From Intestinimonas aquisgranensis (GTDB lineage: Bacteria > Bacillota > Clostridia > Oscillospirales > Oscillospiraceae): 31,530 nucleotides of DNA. Under the pieces are notes generated by a model that was not told where the DNA came from, did not search any database, and worked only from the letters and a program-made list of their open reading frames with translations. This document shows, in pieces, positions 7,873 through 17,441 of the stretch (the stretch's first letter is position 1; each line of letters starts with the position of its first letter). The stretch spans positions 1-31,530 of the forward strand of contig JAJEQY010000040.1 in the NCBI GenBank assembly GCA_020687605.1, written 5' to 3'. The translations under genes and the position numbers were made by a program.

Positions 7873-9981
7873 TCACTGGGCGGGCGTATAGAGGTTGCCC
7901 ACGTCCAGGATGATACTGATGTTGCCGTCGCCCAGGATCGTACAGCCCGCGATCCCGCTGCGCTTAATATTGAAGCTGTTGAGGTAGCTGGGCAGCGGTT
8001 TCACCACCACCTGCTGCTCTCCCAGGAGCTCATCCACAAACAGGCAGTAGGAGGATTCTCCGGCCTCCAGCCAGATGAGGATACCGTCTTCCACATTGGT
8101 GCAGCCACCGTCGATGCGGTAGAGGTCCCGCATCCGGACGACCGGATAGAAGTTGCCCATACACTTGAAAAGCTCGCCGCCGGTGGCATCATGGACCAGG
8201 TCCGACTGGCTGATCTTGAAGGACTGCCGGATGTTGTGGATGGGGATGGTAAAGATGGACTTGCCCACCGAAACCTCCATGCCGTCCATGATGGCCATGG
8301 TGAGGGGGATCTTGAGGGTGGTGGTCATGCCCTTGCCGGGCTCGCTGGTAATGGTCACCGTACCGCCCACATTCTCCACGTTTTGTTTGACCACGTCCAT
8401 ACCAACGCCGCGGCCGGAGAACTCCGTGACCTCCGTATTGGTGGAGAAGCCGGGCGCCAGAAGGAAGTTGAGGATGTCCTTGTGGGAGTAGTCCACGCCG
8501 GGCAGGGCCAGACCTTTCTGGAGCGCCTTGTTGAGCACACCGTCATAATTGACGCCCTGGCCGTCGTCCTTGATCTCGATGATGACTTCGCTGCCGGTGT
8601 GCCGGGCGGAGAGGATGATCTCACCCACCGGGTCCTTCCCGGCGTTGATGCGGTCCTGAACATTTTCTTCAATGCCGTGGTCCATGGAGTTGCGGACAAT
8701 GTGCATGATGGGGTCGCTGATGCTGTCTACAATGGTCTTGTCCACCTCGGTGTCCTCGCCGATGAGGACCAGACGGGCCTGCTTGTCCAGCTTTTTGCAC
8801 ATGTCACGGACGATACGGTTCATCTTCTGGAAGGTGGCCGAAACGGGAACCATCCGCAGAGACATGGATACATCCTGAAGCTCGTCGGTAAGCTTGCGCA
8901 GCTGCCGGGCCGACTTGGTGAAGCTGTCCAGCTTGAGGCCCTTCAGATCGGGGGAGCCGGTGACCATGGACTCGGTGATGACGATCTCACCCACCACCGC
9001 TGCCAACTGATCCAGCTTGCTGAGGCTGACGCTGATGAGGCTTTCCTTGTGATGGGTGTTCCCATCGGGTTTGGCAGCCGGCTGGGCGGGGGCCGGAGCG
9101 GGCGGCTCTGGCTTGGCGGCCGGCGCGGGTGCGGGTGTCGGAGCGGGAGCAGATGCGGCAGCCGGTTCGGGGGTCGGTTGAGGCGCCTGTGCCGGCTGGG
9201 CAGGCGGCTGGGGCTGGTCGATGGCCTGATAGGTCCGCACAGAGCCGGCACCGGTGACGACGTGGATGGCGTTGTCACGATCGGCTTGATTGCGGAAGGA
9301 GAGCAGGAAACCGGACTCTACGATCTGAGCCGCCGTGGAGGGGTCATGATCCACGCCCTCCGGGGAAAAGGTGAAGTCATCTTCGCCGCAGATCTCGCGG
9401 ATGGAGGTGACCAGCATGAAGGCCCGGAGGTTCTCCATGCCGCAGCCCTCATCAAAGAAGACCTGGAGGGAGTAGGGGAAACCGGCCTCGGTGCTGACGC
9501 TCCCCGGGGCGGCAGGGGTTCCGGAGGGAGCGGCTGCACCGGACGCGGCGGGCGCCTCACCACCGGCGGGAAGGGAGATTTGTTGAATGAAACTATTAAT
9601 CTTTTGCAGGAGACTGTCGATATTTTTAGTTAGGGGCTGATCGTTTTCAATGTGATCCATCTCCTGACGGAAAAAGTCGATGGTCTGAAACAGCAAATCG
9701 AACAGTTCCGGCCGGAGAGATTCAGGAACCACGGAAATGGTCTTGTCCCGGATGATGGCGAAAAGATCCTCCGCACGGTGGGCGATGGTCATGAGGGAAT
9801 CGTATTCCATCATGGCTGAAGAGCCCTTGATGGTGTGCATGATACGGAAGATCGTGTTGATATCATCGTCAGAAAAGGTATCCTCTTGCTCTGCGGCAAG
9901 TACAATGCTGTCGAGCTGCTCCAGAAGACCGTTGGTCTCATAGAGGAACGCTTCCAAAATACTGTCGTTGCCCGTACCCAT
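7873..9981 (-). CDS. cheA: Chemotaxis sensor histidine kinase CheA
   Basis: A 702-aa receptor-coupled histidine kinase. The order is: P1 HPt domain with the phospho-accepting His49 in RIMHTIKGSSAM; a middle P2-like segment; a long Ala/Pro-rich linker (about 220-300); P3 dimerisation; P4 ATPase with the N box (HIVRNSMDHGIE), G1 (DDGQGVNYD) and G2 (GRGVGMDVVK); and P5 CheW-like domain. It phosphorylates CheB and CheY. The start at 9981 (MGTGND) is chosen over 10005: an AAGGAAGG site precedes it, and the SigD-type promoter at 10021-10047 would leave the longer start only a few leader bases with no ribosome binding site. It is first in the che operon. Confidence 0.95.
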   Translation of the reverse strand: MGTGNDSILEAFLYETNGLLEQLDSIVLAAEQEDTFSDDDINTIFRIMHTIKGSSAMMEYDSLMTIAHRAEDLFAIIRDKTISVVPESLRPELFDLLFQTIDFFRQEMDHIENDQPLTKNIDSLLQKINSFIQQISLPAGGEAPAASGAAAPSGTPAAPGSVSTEAGFPYSLQVFFDEGCGMENLRAFMLVTSIREICGEDDFTFSPEGVDHDPSTAAQIVESGFLLSFRNQADRDNAIHVVTGAGSVRTYQAIDQPQPPAQPAQAPQPTPEPAAASAPAPTPAPAPAAKPEPPAPAPAQPAAKPDGNTHHKESLISVSLSKLDQLAAVVGEIVITESMVTGSPDLKGLKLDSFTKSARQLRKLTDELQDVSMSLRMVPVSATFQKMNRIVRDMCKKLDKQARLVLIGEDTEVDKTIVDSISDPIMHIVRNSMDHGIEENVQDRINAGKDPVGEIILSARHTGSEVIIEIKDDGQGVNYDGVLNKALQKGLALPGVDYSHKDILNFLLAPGFSTNTEVTEFSGRGVGMDVVKQNVENVGGTVTITSEPGKGMTTTLKIPLTMAIMDGMEVSVGKSIFTIPIHNIRQSFKISQSDLVHDATGGELFKCMGNFYPVVRMRDLYRIDGGCTNVEDGILIWLEAGESSYCLFVDELLGEQQVVVKPLPSYLNSFNIKRSGIAGCTILGDGNISIILDVGNLYTPAQ

Positions 9982-10020
9982 AAGCAAAAATCCTTCCTTT
10001 TTCATGTTACTACTGCTTTT

Positions 10021-10047
10021 CTATCGACCAGTTTTTCAAAAGATTAA
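10021..10047 (-). promoter_or_regulatory. SigD/FliA-type promoter of the cheA operon
   Basis: Read on the minus strand: TTAA (10044-10047), a 15-base spacer, then GTCGATAG (10028-10021). This is close to the SigD consensus TAAA-N15-GCCGATAT. Transcription would begin near 10013 and give a leader of about 30 bases before the chosen cheA start. The position directly upstream of a chemotaxis operon fits the known SigD regulon. Confidence 0.7.
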
Positions 10048-10143
10048 GTCACCGCGGCATAAAATGTGGCCGGGAGGGTGACAGGCGGCAGAGAGAAAAA
10101 GGCGACGGGCAATTTTATGGGACAATAAGGTAAGGTGATAGAA

Positions 10144-11589
10144 ATGGCAAACTTGATGGGTGTGACAAATCCAGTGCCAGGCTATGACGGGCCAAACAAC
10201 ACTCGCGCCCTTCCAACCGCGCCGAAGCCCAATGATACCAGCATTCAGAATATCCCTGATCCGAGCCGGGTGGGCCGGGCGGATGCCCGGACGGATCAAA
10301 AGGGTGCCGGGAACGCACTGGACTCTGAGGTATTGCGGTATGACTCCAATCTCCAGTTTTTCCTCCAGGCCCTGCGGGAGGCCCCTGATGTACAGGCCGA
10401 ACTGGCCAAGGCCATCACCTGGATGCGGGGACTGGTGACCATGCCGGGACTGGCCCAAGGTGTGGCAGAGGAGATGTCCCAGTTTCTCCAGATGCTCCAT
10501 CTGGATGCGGAAGGGTTCAAACGCTTTTTCCTGGATCAGATGGCGGCGGGGAATCGGTTCAGCGGACCGCTGCTCTCCCTGCTGCGGCAGGCCTTCCAGG
10601 AGACATCCAGTCAGAATGTCCGGGATGGTATCCTGGCCTTTTTGAAAAGGTACAGCGACTTTTCCTCCACAGAGCACGTGGCCGGGAACCTCTCACGGCT
10701 CCTGCGACAGCTGCCCGAATATATGCCGAAAAGCTGGAGCAGCAAACTGCTGGAGCTGTCTGCCAGGCTGGAAAACAGCCTCCAGGCGGGAGACAGGGCA
10801 GGCGCGCTGAAGCTGCTCCAGGGGGAAATTATTCCCTATCTCTCCACCTATGTGGAGCGCACACACGACATGGGGACAGCACGGGGACTCATCAGTCTGC
10901 TGATGCTGAATGTGGCGCGGTACGAAAACGGCGGCGAAGAGGGGCTCCTGGCAGCCTTCCGGCAGCTGAGCGGCTACGGAGAAACTCTGTCCGGACTGAA
11001 TCAGCTGGATGATGCGGCGCTGCTCAAGCTGCTGCGGGAGAATGCCTTTACCCAAGCCGTACGGGCGGACACCTTTGCGGAAAAGCTCTCCGGCATGGCC
11101 GCGAAGGCCCTGAGAGGAGAATTTGGCGCTGAAGCGCGGGAGGCCTTTCAGGAGATCGTACGGGCCATCCTCATCAACGAGAGTGTTTTTATGCCCCTGC
11201 GCCATGGAATTCTTCCCCTGGAGTGGGAGAACAAGATGATGTACTCCGAGTTCTGGGTGGACCCGGACGCAGAGGAGGACCAGGAGCAGGGCGGAAAGCA
11301 GAATGGAGAGGGAAAGATCCAGTTCCTCTTCAAGCTGGATATACAGGGCCTGGGTTTCCTGGACATGACCCTGGCTGCCCGGGAAAGCCAGGTGGATCTG
11401 GCGGTGTTTGGTCCGGATGCTGTGGCGGCCCACCAGGACCAGATCGCCCGGGATCTGAAGGACATCCTGGCTGACCACGGCCTGGACGGCAGGAGCGTGC
11501 GTGTGACCAAAAGCCAGCGTCCACTGGCCATCACCGACGTATTTCCAGATCTCTTTGAAGGGAAGCGAAGTGTGAATGTCAAGATCTGA
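10144..11589 (+). CDS. FliK-like flagellar hook-length control-type protein (YlqG-like)
   Basis: A 481-aa cytoplasmic-type protein without signal peptide or membrane segments. The N-terminal ~60 residues are low-complexity and Pro/Asn/Asp-rich. A helical middle follows, and the last ~100 residues form a FliK C-domain-like region (IQFLFKLDIQGLGFLDMTL, AVFGPD, then a helix and SVRVTKSQ). The gene immediately precedes and overlaps by 14 bp a FlhB C-terminal-domain gene, the same pairing as Bacillus ylqG-ylqH. It is distinct from the canonical fliK at 28168. The ATG at 10144 is taken instead of GTG 10135 because the AAGGTG element then has normal spacing. The hook-length role is inferred from context and weak similarity. 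Confidence 0.6.
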   Translation: MANLMGVTNPVPGYDGPNNTRALPTAPKPNDTSIQNIPDPSRVGRADARTDQKGAGNALDSEVLRYDSNLQFFLQALREAPDVQAELAKAITWMRGLVTMPGLAQGVAEEMSQFLQMLHLDAEGFKRFFLDQMAAGNRFSGPLLSLLRQAFQETSSQNVRDGILAFLKRYSDFSSTEHVAGNLSRLLRQLPEYMPKSWSSKLLELSARLENSLQAGDRAGALKLLQGEIIPYLSTYVERTHDMGTARGLISLLMLNVARYENGGEEGLLAAFRQLSGYGETLSGLNQLDDAALLKLLRENAFTQAVRADTFAEKLSGMAAKALRGEFGAEAREAFQEIVRAILINESVFMPLRHGILPLEWENKMMYSEFWVDPDAEEDQEQGGKQNGEGKIQFLFKLDIQGLGFLDMTLAARESQVDLAVFGPDAVAAHQDQIARDLKDILADHGLDGRSVRVTKSQRPLAITDVFPDLFEGKRSVNVKI

Positions 11590-11908
11590 TCAGGGCCAGG
11601 CAAAGCGGGCCGTAGCCCTTCGGTATGGCGCAGACAGTGCGGCACCGGTGATCGTGGCTTCCGGTATGGGCAACCTGGCAGAAAAAATCGTGGAGGTGGC
11701 CTCGGAGAACGGTGTGCCCGTCTATGAGGACAACTCTCTGGCGACGGTCCTCTCCCAGATGGAGCTGGGAAAGGAGATCCCGGAGGAGCTCTATGAGGCG
11801 GTAGTGGAGATCTATCTCTACTTTTTGAATTTTGATCCTGCTGACCCGGAGAAGTATCAGCGGGAGCGGCAGGCACGTCAGCAGGGAGGGGAACGTCATG
11901 GCGCATAA
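11576..11908 (+). CDS. FlhB C-terminal-domain-like protein (YlqH/EscU family)
   Basis: A 110-aa protein corresponding only to the cytoplasmic C-terminal domain of FlhB. It has AVALRYG near residue 12, then APVIVASGMGNLAEKIVEVA, VPVYEDNSLA and ELGKEIPEELYEAV. The transmembrane part and the NPTH self-cleavage site are absent, so it resembles the autocleaved FlhB-CC fragment on its own. Such proteins can stand in for or modulate the substrate-specificity switch of the flagellar export gate. The ATG at 11576 is the first possible start, since a stop lies directly before it in frame. It overlaps both neighbours, so translation is coupled. Confidence 0.85.
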   Translation: MSRSDQGQAKRAVALRYGADSAAPVIVASGMGNLAEKIVEVASENGVPVYEDNSLATVLSQMELGKEIPEELYEAVVEIYLYFLNFDPADPEKYQRERQARQQGGERHGA

Positions 11909-12530
11909 GTATCTTGTTCTGGACAGCCTGGGCAGGCCGGTGGCACGGTGCATGTCACCAGAGGGCCTGGACGCGCCGGTGTGGCGGCTGGAAGCGAGCG
12001 ACGAGGATCTGGAGCGGATCTTATCCCATAAGAACGTTACCCTGGTGGGCACCTCGGAGAAATGGGCCGCTGCTGAAGGGCGGATCGTGCGTCACGAGGG
12101 AAACCAGGTGTGGGTGGAGTCCATCCGGGAACTGGACGGTGCGGTACGGGAGAATTTGAGAATGCCGGTCCAGTTCCAGAGCTTTCTCTATCCCGTCTCC
12201 GGTAAATGGAAGGGTCGCCGGCTCGTTCTGAGCCGGGACCTGAGCTGCGGCGGCGTGGCGTTTTACTGTGCGCAGGACCTGGAGGAGGGGGAGATCGCCC
12301 AAATCGTGGTGCCGGTGACGGCACAGCCCCTTCTGCTGGACTTAAAGGTCCTGCACCGGCGGCCCAGTACGGAGCCGGTGCCCCTCTACGCGGCAGAATT
12401 TGTGGATCTGCTCCGGGAGGAGGAGAGCATGATACGAGAGGCCGTATTCAATCTCCAGCTTCGGTACCCGGCGGAGCCGGGGAAGGGCACCTCAGCCAGT
12501 GGAGATACCGGAAAAGAAGAAAGGAAGTAA
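11898..12530 (+). CDS. PilZ-domain c-di-GMP-binding protein
   Basis: A 210-aa soluble protein. The PilZ signatures are visible: RxxxR at residues 84-88 (RENLR) and DxSxxG at 114-119 (DLSCGG), about 26 residues apart as in known c-di-GMP receptors. The first ~80 residues form an N-terminal domain not assigned to a family, loosely like the YcgR-N/YpfA beta domain. The C-terminus is a charged, disordered tail. PilZ proteins couple c-di-GMP to flagellar brake, export or surface polysaccharide control; placement after FliK/FlhB-like genes and before a surface protein supports either. The start has GGGAGGGG 6 bases upstream and overlaps the end of the FlhB-like gene by 11 bp. Confidence 0.8.
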   Translation: MAHKYLVLDSLGRPVARCMSPEGLDAPVWRLEASDEDLERILSHKNVTLVGTSEKWAAAEGRIVRHEGNQVWVESIRELDGAVRENLRMPVQFQSFLYPVSGKWKGRRLVLSRDLSCGGVAFYCAQDLEEGEIAQIVVPVTAQPLLLDLKVLHRRPSTEPVPLYAAEFVDLLREEESMIREAVFNLQLRYPAEPGKGTSASGDTGKEERK

Positions 12531-12536
12531 AGGGAC

Positions 12537-15500
12537 ATGAAGGGGAGATTTCGGCGGATGGGCGCATTCCTGCTGCTGCTGGCCATGCTGGCAGGCATGA
12601 TGCCCCAGACAGTCTTACCTGCTGTCGCGGCAGACTACACAGAGCCCTATCTGAACCAGATGGTGGGTTGGGGCTTCATGCGCGGCGACATTGACGGAAA
12701 CCTGAACCCGAACAACAACATTACGCGGGCGGAGTTTGTCACCATCATCAACCGGGCCTTCGGCTATGATCGGGTGGGGACTACGCCCTTTACCGATGTG
12801 GAGGACACCGACTGGTATGCCGAGGACGTGGCCATCGCCTATACGGCGGGGTACATCACGGGTACGTCGGAGAGCACCTTCTCTCCGCTTTCGGAGATCA
12901 CCCGGGAAGAGGCAGCGGTCATCCTGGCCCGGAACATGATGATGCAGCCGGCGGTGGGAGAGAACACCGACTTCACCGACGGCCGGGATCTGAGCAGCTG
13001 GAGCAGCGGCCTGGTGAGCACGGCATCGGCCTACAACCTCATCTCCGGCTATCCGGATGGCAGCTTCCGGCCTCAGAACCCCATTACTCGTGGTGAGGTG
13101 GCCATCATGGTCACCAAGGCCATTGGCACACCCGTTCAGGAGCCGGGGGATCATTCCCTGGGCAATGTTTACGGAAACGTGGTCATCACCGACTCCGGCA
13201 TCACCCTGCGGGATACCACCATCGCCGGAAACCTTTACATTACCGCCGGCGTGGATCTGGGCGACGTCCACCTGGAGAATGTCACTGTGCTGGGTGAGAT
13301 CGTGGTCAGCGGCGGCGGTGTCAGTGAGGGCGGCGATGACAGTATTGTCCTGCGCAATGTGAACGCCCCCAAACTCATTGTGGACAACATCAAGAACCAG
13401 CTGGTTTCCCTCCGGGTAGAGGGTGACGGTATCATCTCCACCACCAGTGTGCGTACCGACAGCTACCTTGCGGACAATACCCCTGATGGATACGGCCTGA
13501 GCCGCATCGAGCTGGACGGTGAGGAAGGCCGCAGCCTGAAGCTGGCGGGCAACGTCAAAGAAGTGGTGAACCTGACGCCCAAATCCAGCATCGGTGTGGC
13601 TGCCGGCGAAGTGGACACCATCACTGTGGATGAGAAGGCCACCGGGTCCACCCTGAGCATCACTGCCGGAGCTGAGGTGGGCAATGTGAATCTGGACGTG
13701 GCCACCACCGTTACCGGCGACGGTGACATTGCCAATTTGACGGTAAACGCCGACGGCAGCACAGTCTCCATGCTGCCTGACCAGATCGTGATCCGCCCCG
13801 GCGTCACTGCTACCATCGACGGAGAGCAGATGGACAGCGCAGCGGCGGCTGAGTCCTCTGCCGACCCCAGGCTGCTGGCGGGTTCCCCTGAGATCACCGA
13901 CCTGGCCCCCACCAGCGCTACGGCCAGCTTCAGTGCCAATAAGCGGGGCACCGTCTACTGGGCCATCACCTCGGTGACCGACGGCTCGGTGGGGGTGGAT
14001 GACTTGATCAATCCCCAGTCCTATGCCACCACCATCGTCAAGCAGGGCACTGTGACTCTGGGCGGCTCCAACCAGCCCGGCACCTCCAAAATCAGCGGCC
14101 TGACCTCCGACGGTTCCTACTATCTCTCCACCGTCTTTGTGGATGCCCGGGGGGACCAGAGTCCTTTGAAGGTCATCTCCTTTACCACGCCGGACAACAC
14201 GAAGCCTGACTTTGCCTCCGGCTACCCCCATCTCTCCAAGATCACCAATATTTCCGCCCAGGTGACGGTCATGCCCACCAAGACCTGCCGCCTGTACTGG
14301 GCGGTGCTGCCCAAGGGCTCGGCGGCCCTCACGGCCAGCGACTTCAAGGCCAACGCCGTCACCGGCAATCTGGGCTTTGGTACCCTGGACGTCACCAAGA
14401 ACACCCCCTACTCCTTTGATGTGAACAGTGTGCCCCTGGAGGAGCTGGAGAGCTATGACCTCTATCTGTGGCTCACCGACGTGGACGGCGGCCAGAGCTC
14501 GTCGGTGAAGAAGCTGAGCTTCACCACCGTGGACAAGACACCCCCGATATTCAACACCGAGCCTACCATCAATAAAGTGGACAAGACCTCCGTGGGTATG
14601 TACGCCAACCTCAACGAGGCCGGCACCCTGTACTGGGTGGTGGTGGCCCAGGGCGAGGAGTACCCCAAGCCTCTGGCGGGTCAGTCCGGCGCGGTGGACC
14701 TGGCCAGTGATACCGCTAAACTCCAGGTGTCGGCGGGTATGAACGCCCTCAAGAGCGGCAAGGTGAGCATGAGCGAGGGGAAGGACGTGACCTTCTCCGT
14801 CAGTGGTCTGGAGGCGGAGAAGGCCTACGATCTCTACTATGTGGCTCAGGACAAGGCGGGCAACTACTCCGCCACGGTGAAGAAGATCACCATTCATACT
14901 TTGGACCCTAACGCGCCCACTGTTACTCAGGAGTTCACCAAGTACAACGGGGACGACAAGGACACTCCTCTGCCTAACACCGATATCCGGCTGGTGTTCA
15001 GCGAAGCGGTACAGACGGCGGATACCAATGTGGCTCTGGAGAGTCTATATGAGGATGTTGTCAAAGCTGGGGCAAATTCCGCAAGTGCCCGGGAGAAAAT
15101 GGCGGATTTCCTTCGAAACAGTATCCAGCTCTATGTAGACGATGGAAACGGTTTGCCCGAGGTGGTAGCTGAGGCAACAGCAGCTACCAATAAGGAAACT
15201 GATGAATGGGTGATTGACTACCGGTATGCTGAGATTACCCAGGAGGATGGGAAAACAGTGGTCAAATTTCCCACAACTTCAGATGCCAACAGTGCCCTGA
15301 ACCTTGCCAGCGGTGGGACCTATTATTTCCAGATTGTATCCAATACCATTGCTGATACCTCTTCTACAAAGAACATTATGGGGACTACCAAACTGGATGA
15401 GTTCACCACAGTGTTTGCCATTGTTAATCTCAGCAATCCAAATGAATCAACTTTGGATGGCACCATTACCGATTATCATGATGGGAATAAGGAACTTATA

Positions 15501-17441
15501 CTGACAGATGATGAGAAGCTGGTAGATGTGAGCTGGCTTTTGACTCCCACATCAACAGAAAGTGTCCAGGATAACGTAAATTGGGACATGATTATCTGGT
15601 CGGATACCAGCGTTGCCTTTGACCTGTATCGCCGGACCAATACCGGAAGCACGGTTGGTGCGTGGGAAAGAATTGGTCAGGGAACAGAAATCACGGTACC
15701 TGATGGATACGACCGCAGAGGTGTTAGCCTAACTAGAATTTTGCAGTCTGGCAATAACCCGCAGTTTGAGCAGTTGAACGGCCTGCTTGAGTCAAACCAG
15801 TATGAGTATGCCATACACTTTACCAGGGTAGGAGAATTGTCTAGCCGTGATACATGGAGTCAGCGTGTGACGATTGGAGTCACGATTGTAGCTGGTACTA
15901 CCGATGGTTTGGGTTCCCTGGCGAATGGCGCATTGGGCAGTGAGGCGCTGACGGATGCGCTTGCAAATGGTCTTATGAACATTGGCCAGCCCGATGATTT
16001 TACATTGAGGAAGCAGTTTAGTGACCAGACACCGCCTATTTTTGTGGATAACCGCCCATATTTTGAGGTAGGCGATTCTATGGTCAATATGTATTTGATG
16101 TTGGATCGTCCAGGAACGATTTACTATGTTGTGGCTCCCTGGGGAACTATGACGACCACGGGCAGCGATGACAGCCAATCTTATAGTTTTAGTACAGAGG
16201 AAGAGGACTATAATTTGCTGCCGAAGCGCGGAACAAATAATAGTTCCTCTGGTGCTATGGAGTATCCGTTTACAATTTCCGCTCCGTCGCCTTTGAGCAT
16301 TATCAATGCCAGTAATCAGAGCAACTCGCGGATTAAATATGGTTCTGTGCGCGGTGGTTCCACCGAAGTGGAAAAGCTTGTGGAGGGACTGGACTCCAAG
16401 ACAAAATACATCGTATATTTTGTGATACAGGGAGACTCTTCTCAGGTCTATTCTCCGGTTTATGCATATCAGTTCAGTACAGACGATGTGACACCAGCCT
16501 ATATCACATTGCGTGCAGTGAATCCTGAGGTAGAGTTTACCACATCTCAGGATGCCAACCTCTACTATGCCCTGTATGCCTCCAACCGTCTGCCCTCGAT
16601 TTTTACAACGGAAAAGTTGGCTGGCAATAATTTGGCACCTGAGTATAGAACGGATGGCAGTACCCCGGCAGATTCTGATATAACCGATATGACTTTGCTG
16701 AAGGCAATTCAAACAACGATTGACGGCAATACGGGAGAATCCTACTTTGACCGGTATGCCAGCACTGAAATCAAAGAACAGGTGCGATTGGCCATTACCA
16801 GTCAAACAAGCTCTGAGGCATTGGCAAAGGGCGAGATGACTGGTCTGGACCAGCGGGTGCCCGAGTCCCATGACTTTACCAGTGCCATGAACCCGGAGAG
16901 CGCAACCGCTTACCTCTGTTTGGCGACTGCCCAGAATGAATTGGGTGGAATCTGGACCTTCAAAGCGGTGGACGGAGTGCGGATTCCGGATGAGGAGGCG
17001 CCGATTCTGGACACAGTTACAACCCAAGCGACTGCGTCTAAGGATGGAGTAAGTGGTACTGTAGTTCTGACATTTACCGAAACTTTGTATCACATTAACG
17101 ATGATGGTGATCCTGACAGTCTGCGCCCCGTTGTACAACGTTCGGGTGATATGTCTTCTTGGGTTGGATTTTTGAATATTACTGCAAATGGAGAAGGAAA
17201 GCTGACCCCTGCATCCAATAGTATTTCTCCGACAAGAACGTTCACATTTAATTTTACAAATCTACCAGTTGGCTATACCTTTACATTCCCCTCAAATGGC
17301 GAACTCAGTGATGCATCGTCCAATACAATTAAAGGAAATGTTTATACATTGCAGCTTCAAGAAACAGAGGGTATTGGTTTGGTTACTGGTGGAGTAGGTT
17401 ATGAGTTTAAGGTACTGACAGGAATTACTTCAGGAAACTGA
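12537..17441 (+). CDS. Very large SLH-domain surface protein, N-terminal anchor
   Basis: A 1634-aa exported protein. A signal peptide (residues 1-32, ending AVAA) is followed by three SLH domains (about 33-80, 85-140, 145-200, with FxDV, YIxG, PxxxITREE-type motifs) that bind secondary cell-wall polysaccharide. Residues ~210-440 have a beta-helix-like rhythm (GNVVITDSGITLRD...). From ~450 to the end there are Ig/fibronectin-like modules, several sharing an xLYWxV strand (GTVYWAI, RLYWAV, GTLYWVV, GTIYYVV, NLYYAL). Five in-frame 'TPPIF/APIL'-type linkers mark module borders. It lies 6 bp after the PilZ gene with an AAGGAAG site. Codon use changes near codon 820, with the 3' half more A/T-rich. 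Function: probable S-layer or adhesion protein; no enzyme motif seen. Confidence 0.85.
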   Translation: MKGRFRRMGAFLLLLAMLAGMMPQTVLPAVAADYTEPYLNQMVGWGFMRGDIDGNLNPNNNITRAEFVTIINRAFGYDRVGTTPFTDVEDTDWYAEDVAIAYTAGYITGTSESTFSPLSEITREEAAVILARNMMMQPAVGENTDFTDGRDLSSWSSGLVSTASAYNLISGYPDGSFRPQNPITRGEVAIMVTKAIGTPVQEPGDHSLGNVYGNVVITDSGITLRDTTIAGNLYITAGVDLGDVHLENVTVLGEIVVSGGGVSEGGDDSIVLRNVNAPKLIVDNIKNQLVSLRVEGDGIISTTSVRTDSYLADNTPDGYGLSRIELDGEEGRSLKLAGNVKEVVNLTPKSSIGVAAGEVDTITVDEKATGSTLSITAGAEVGNVNLDVATTVTGDGDIANLTVNADGSTVSMLPDQIVIRPGVTATIDGEQMDSAAAAESSADPRLLAGSPEITDLAPTSATASFSANKRGTVYWAITSVTDGSVGVDDLINPQSYATTIVKQGTVTLGGSNQPGTSKISGLTSDGSYYLSTVFVDARGDQSPLKVISFTTPDNTKPDFASGYPHLSKITNISAQVTVMPTKTCRLYWAVLPKGSAALTASDFKANAVTGNLGFGTLDVTKNTPYSFDVNSVPLEELESYDLYLWLTDVDGGQSSSVKKLSFTTVDKTPPIFNTEPTINKVDKTSVGMYANLNEAGTLYWVVVAQGEEYPKPLAGQSGAVDLASDTAKLQVSAGMNALKSGKVSMSEGKDVTFSVSGLEAEKAYDLYYVAQDKAGNYSATVKKITIHTLDPNAPTVTQEFTKYNGDDKDTPLPNTDIRLVFSEAVQTADTNVALESLYEDVVKAGANSASAREKMADFLRNSIQLYVDDGNGLPEVVAEATAATNKETDEWVIDYRYAEITQEDGKTVVKFPTTSDANSALNLASGGTYYFQIVSNTIADTSSTKNIMGTTKLDEFTTVFAIVNLSNPNESTLDGTITDYHDGNKELILTDDEKLVDVSWLLTPTSTESVQDNVNWDMIIWSDTSVAFDLYRRTNTGSTVGAWERIGQGTEITVPDGYDRRGVSLTRILQSGNNPQFEQLNGLLESNQYEYAIHFTRVGELSSRDTWSQRVTIGVTIVAGTTDGLGSLANGALGSEALTDALANGLMNIGQPDDFTLRKQFSDQTPPIFVDNRPYFEVGDSMVNMYLMLDRPGTIYYVVAPWGTMTTTGSDDSQSYSFSTEEEDYNLLPKRGTNNSSSGAMEYPFTISAPSPLSIINASNQSNSRIKYGSVRGGSTEVEKLVEGLDSKTKYIVYFVIQGDSSQVYSPVYAYQFSTDDVTPAYITLRAVNPEVEFTTSQDANLYYALYASNRLPSIFTTEKLAGNNLAPEYRTDGSTPADSDITDMTLLKAIQTTIDGNTGESYFDRYASTEIKEQVRLAITSQTSSEALAKGEMTGLDQRVPESHDFTSAMNPESATAYLCLATAQNELGGIWTFKAVDGVRIPDEEAPILDTVTTQATASKDGVSGTVVLTFTETLYHINDDGDPDSLRPVVQRSGDMSSWVGFLNITANGEGKLTPASNSISPTRTFTFNFTNLPVGYTFTFPSNGELSDASSNTIKGNVYTLQLQETEGIGLVTGGVGYEFKVLTGITSGN

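Noticed and set aside
7339..9633. Long plus-strand open frame opposite cheA and cheW
   Set aside because: It is the antisense shadow of cheA/cheW, with His/Asp/Gly-rich nonsense composition and no start signals.
10048..10130. Possible SigA promoter for the FliK-like operon (TAAAAT at 10060-10065)
   Set aside because: No acceptable -35 hexamer at usual spacing was found; the promoter of this operon remains unidentified.
12615..14897. Long minus-strand open frame opposite the first SLH gene
   Set aside because: It lacks any protein family signature and lies opposite a gene with signal peptide and SLH domains.
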